This document shows positions 7,501 through 8,493 of a DNA stretch of 8,493 nt, piece after piece. This DNA comes from JBDNJM01 sp041687755 (GTDB lineage Bacteria; Planctomycetota; UBA1135; GCA-002686595). How positions within the stretch are numbered: the first letter of the stretch is position 1; every line of letters begins with the position of its first letter. The position numbers and the translations under genes were made by a program. Location of the stretch: positions 1 through 8,493 of the forward strand of contig JBDNJM010000181.1 in NCBI GenBank assembly GCA_041687755.1, read 5' to 3'. The notes beneath the pieces are model-generated. The model saw only the letters and a program-made list of their open reading frames with translations. It made no database searches and was not told the DNA's origin.

Positions 7501-7625
7501 TCACCGTGCGCGTGCGCAGCGCGGCCTGGCCGACCTTCGAGTCGGGCAATCGGTTGCTCAGCGACACGCTGCGGGACCGTTCCTACTACGCCGAGACGGC
7601 GGTTCAGACGCGCCAGCGGCCCTGA
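4563..7625 (+). CDS. Multidomain Ig-like lipoprotein, 1020 aa
   Basis: The product is a secreted, lipid-anchored, acidic, beta-rich protein, probably at the cell surface or in the periplasm. The ATG at 4563 starts a signal peptide with Arg2 and Arg6, a Leu/Gly-rich core and the lipobox LSGC, giving lipidated Cys28 followed by Asp-Asp. An upstream in-frame ATG at 4437 would bury this signal and is rejected. Two Big_5/SbsA-type Ig-like domains follow, at about 66-170 and 177-301; the second opens DPVAPRVIAQWPPDGA and contains the typical FDRPMDPDTF. About 302-435 and 436-555 look like further beta-sandwich segments; the first holds DDDGD (391-395), possibly calcium-binding, and the second begins DTTPPEVVSL. 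Residues 559-640 resemble a carboxypeptidase-regulatory-like domain (VEVVDAETLSPLEGARVF). The remaining 380 residues match nothing I recognise; Cys691 and Cys702 could form a disulfide. No catalytic motif is seen. An adhesin-like or structural role is plausible but unproven. Confidence 0.9.
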   Translation: MRTNPRLVQGGLLAPGLLLLGGLALSGCDDPICALSNTCFTDGTGGALGVEAFVPALGFLLESEEPDVLSIEPSIGIIGSSAPIAIFFTESMAGETLDGAFSVTQDAGGFQLPLPVTQVLVANGRGLLLLPQTPMQPANFVQISYVADNGPARDLTGQELQVNVGTQIGSFTVATADPVAPRVIAQWPPDGAINISRTTEILTVFDRPMDPDTFDEDSYAVTIGGADPDPDPDPQPLQVDAGFGIEIPDARVWVYERLAGDGTRLDFGELVDVDLALSSGVNLLLGSEGGELANVNSGFRTMAPAAPSGALLTSSPADAIGTANLVAGDSEAQITVQVVDAQDGDLLEYYLFGQSLGDTPQQVAVARQVTIEGVEPITEVVLGLADLDLTDDDGDAIFADGGLFAAFALRRNGITGPVGLLDLEPASDAIIGVAFDTTPPEVVSLAGNLVAEGEQGFEIRGEFRDLVLVGTANEEIVAADIESALGQTADAAPLLGGGADGGFITAGVPLGVLSEGNQGLLFELVLYDRALNASEPISGTFRQVGAIGPDPLLPGGVGLPIEVEVVDAETLSPLEGARVFTHADAFGTYPLIGSSLTDSNGLATVTSATTADAGTLLTVELVGYDLLTLHGIGAARASIPLRASGTGTASLSGQVTSTSPLAPLVLPQSDLALSDTRLAFSDARLFAVEDCEIDPFNATLTCQFGPQALAAARFGAGGLFVGDFDLPLALFTPPLFLQVAQLEFGLPVVDGVTPLVLEIDNLAADPGAPPEAQAILGPAAGVSSAITADFDFDTAIDVGPLAGIPDITIDVALPGLRAPLTVGLGLAYELGPGAWVTRSAYSGDVPALLEGEVLDDRLHLGVEFRNDAGALTAVRLPFSTLPGQTNTLFPSNVAVLDPALENTSVGAGGFTIEPFNALPNALFGVPLFGSGLYEVEIVDSAGRAWILQRDDLSDDAFLRIPVHAPDLGAAGGIGLADGELTVRVRSAAWPTFESGNRLLSDTLRDRSYYAETAVQTRQRP
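5241..5264. repeat. 6-bp tandem repeat coding for a short Asp-Pro run
   Basis: GATCCG is repeated three times (5241-5258) and followed by GATCCC (5259-5264). It encodes four consecutive Asp-Pro pairs inside the second Ig-like domain of the lipoprotein. The position probably corresponds to a loop between strands, where length change would be tolerated. The repeat is in frame, so slippage would not break the gene. Confidence 0.85.
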
Positions 7626-7804
7626 ACCCGACCCCGCTCCCTCGGACGGCGTCTGCCCCAGCGCCCAAGGCTTGATGCTTCGCGTGGATCCTATTCTAGG
7701 CGCCTGGCTCGGGAAACGAATTGGAGGGACTGCTCGCCCTGTCCATGGGGCCCTGGTCGCAGGAGCGCCTCCGCGGCAGTCAAGGGCGTTTACAGAGCTC
7801 CGGA

Positions 7805-7848
7805 CTGCTGGACTTTTACGCAGAGTTTTGGTGTCCAAAATTCAGCAG
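7805..7848. repeat. Nested inverted repeat in the low-GC region
   Basis: CTGCTG (7805-7810) pairs with CAGCAG (7843-7848). Inside it TTTTGG (7826-7831) pairs with CCAAAA (7835-7840) around TGT. The inner part is A/T-rich, unlike the GC-rich stems elsewhere in the window. It could be a terminator-like structure, a remnant of a mobile-element end, or chance. Confidence 0.4.
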
Positions 7849-8083
7849 ATCATGGAGGGTATAGTGCTCTGGGGGCTCCAATGTGGGGGCTTCCATGCCC
7901 CTAGCCCGGACTATTCACGAAGCGTAGTAGCGGACCGCTCGGATCGCCAAAGTTCGGCCTACACAGGCCAATTCCTGCGTCTTCGACCAACATTTGGCCG
8001 CCGCCACCCTGGCACATTGGCCGGTCGTGCCCAATTCTGTCCGAAAATTGAGGTGGGGACGGACCTCTGGCGCAATTCGAGTC

Positions 8084-8106
8084 CGGCTCTACTTCGCACA
8101 GAGCCG
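8084..8106. repeat. 7-bp hairpin directly after the transposase stop
   Basis: CGGCTCT (8084-8090) and AGAGCCG (8100-8106) form a perfect stem around a nine-base loop. On the minus strand it begins two bases past the transposase stop codon, a usual position for a terminator or for a structure that blocks transcription out of an insertion sequence. No T-run follows on the minus strand, so an intrinsic terminator is uncertain. Confidence 0.4.
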
Positions 8107-8107
8107 T

Positions 8108-8493
8108 TCAGGAAAGGTTGGCGACCCTTAGCGTTGCGAGTCGCCAGAGGTCTTTCCACGGATGCCTGCTTGGCATCGAGACGACGATGCGCCTCACGCT
8201 TTCGGTCACCGTCGGCCCGATTTTTAACAGGCGGACGCGAAGGGTCCCCACTGTCGCGCGGCTCAGCGCGGTCTTCTTGAGCGAGCGCCGAAGTTCCTGG
8301 GAGAGGACGAAGGCTGCGGCCGCAAGGAGTACGCGGAACTGGTTCGGCAGACAGGCGGTGCAGCTCGTGCGATCGATCTGGAGGTCATGCTTTAGCTCCT
8401 TGATTCGGTTCTCGGAGTCACCGCGCATGCAGTACAGCTTCCATACCTTCTCTGGATCCAGCCTCCTGTTCGTGACGACGTATCGAGCGTTCC
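8108..8493 (-). CDS. IS1380-family transposase, C-terminal 127 residues (runs off the window)
   Basis: The product is a DDE transposase that would cut and join the ends of its insertion sequence. Only the C-terminal part is present; the frame is open to the window edge and ends with TGA at 8110-8108. The visible protein starts NARYVVTNRRLD and carries the exact IS4-superfamily signature Y-(2)-R-(3)-E-(6)-K in YCMRGDSENRIKELK (Tyr codon 8432-8434, catalytic Glu codon 8411-8413). It continues with the conserved DRTSC, NQFRVLLAAAAFVL and VGTLRVRLLKIG segments of IS1380 (DDE_Tnp_1 group 1) transposases. The C-terminal part looks intact, with no frameshift or internal stop. The two catalytic Asp residues would lie outside the window. 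GC content is lower than in the neighbouring genes (36 of 60 bases at 8341-8400), fitting horizontal acquisition. Confidence 0.93.
   Translation of the reverse strand, partial: NARYVVTNRRLDPEKVWKLYCMRGDSENRIKELKHDLQIDRTSCTACLPNQFRVLLAAAAFVLSQELRRSLKKTALSRATVGTLRVRLLKIGPTVTESVRRIVVSMPSRHPWKDLWRLATLRVANLS

Larger units (their letters stand above)
7626..8107. other. Gene-free, lower-GC stretch between the lipoprotein gene and the transposase
   Basis: These 482 bases contain no reading frame with recognisable protein sequence on either strand, and I see no tRNA-like fold. Right after the lipoprotein stop the DNA is still GC-rich, with no intrinsic terminator carrying a T-run. From about 7690 the GC content falls; 7801-7860 has 31 A/T bases in 60, compared with 13 in 60 at 7021-7080 in the gene. 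Several inverted repeats lie here: GGCCT/AGGCC (7956-7969), GGCCAAT/ATTGGCC (7966-7972 and 8016-8022) and GTCCG/CGGAC (8039-8064). The left end of the insertion sequence should lie somewhere in this stretch, but its terminal repeat cannot be fixed without the other end. Confidence 0.55.
8084..8493 (-). mobile_element. 3' portion of an IS1380-family insertion sequence (minimum visible extent)
   Basis: The element is defined by its transposase, which enters from beyond the right edge. IS1380-family elements usually carry one transposase gene between short terminal inverted repeats and make small target duplications. The terminal repeat downstream of the transposase must lie left of 8108, but I cannot place it because its partner is outside the window. 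The coordinates given are therefore a minimum; the true boundary may be as far left as about 7690, where base composition changes. Confidence 0.65.

Noticed and set aside
7626..8107. Possible tRNA or degenerate gene in the low-GC stretch
   Set aside because: The GTTCGGCC word near 7952 resembles a T-arm only superficially; no cloverleaf or decayed reading frame could be assembled.
7297..8280. Plus-strand open frame of 327 codons overlapping the lipoprotein end and the transposase
   Set aside because: It overlaps two well-supported genes in other frames, has no recognisable domain and crosses the composition boundary.

Overview
The window looks like chromosomal DNA from a very GC-rich bacterium (for example 47 of 60 bases are G or C at 7021-7080), with an insertion-sequence fragment at the right edge. 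None of the three large genes has a Shine-Dalgarno-like sequence before its best start, and all three products look exported. Secreted TPR proteins, Ig-like lipoproteins and weak ribosome-binding sites in a GC-rich genome fit Planctomycetota or a similar lineage. That assignment is inference; no marker gene is present.

Layout from left to right. Positions 1-39 are a perfect 18-bp inverted repeat with a 3-base loop, followed by a short GTGCC-T-GGCAC palindrome (52-62). Two minus-strand genes follow, running toward that hairpin. The upstream gene, 1870-4014, encodes a 714-residue exported TPR-type protein. The downstream gene, 96-1745, encodes a 549-residue exported TPR-type protein. They are 124 bases apart, probably co-transcribed, and share sequence motifs near their C-termini that mark them as ancient paralogues. 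A 548-base region (4015-4562) without a convincing gene separates them from a divergent plus-strand gene, 4563-7625. That gene encodes a 1020-residue lipoprotein with two Big_5/SbsA-like Ig domains, further beta-rich modules, a carboxypeptidase-regulatory-like domain and a C-terminal part I cannot assign.

After 7625 base composition changes: GC falls to about half (29 of 60 bases at 7801-7860). No gene is visible until the 3' end of a minus-strand IS1380-family transposase (8108-8493), which runs out of the window. The drop in GC and the transposase suggest that part or all of roughly 7690-8493 is mobile or acquired DNA.

How the genes work together: the divergent arrangement suggests a shared control region for a cell-envelope lipoprotein and two periplasmic or surface TPR scaffold proteins. 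No enzyme or known pathway is visible, so a common function is only a hypothesis. I found no RNA gene, CRISPR array, toxin-antitoxin pair, defence system or other clearly new system.
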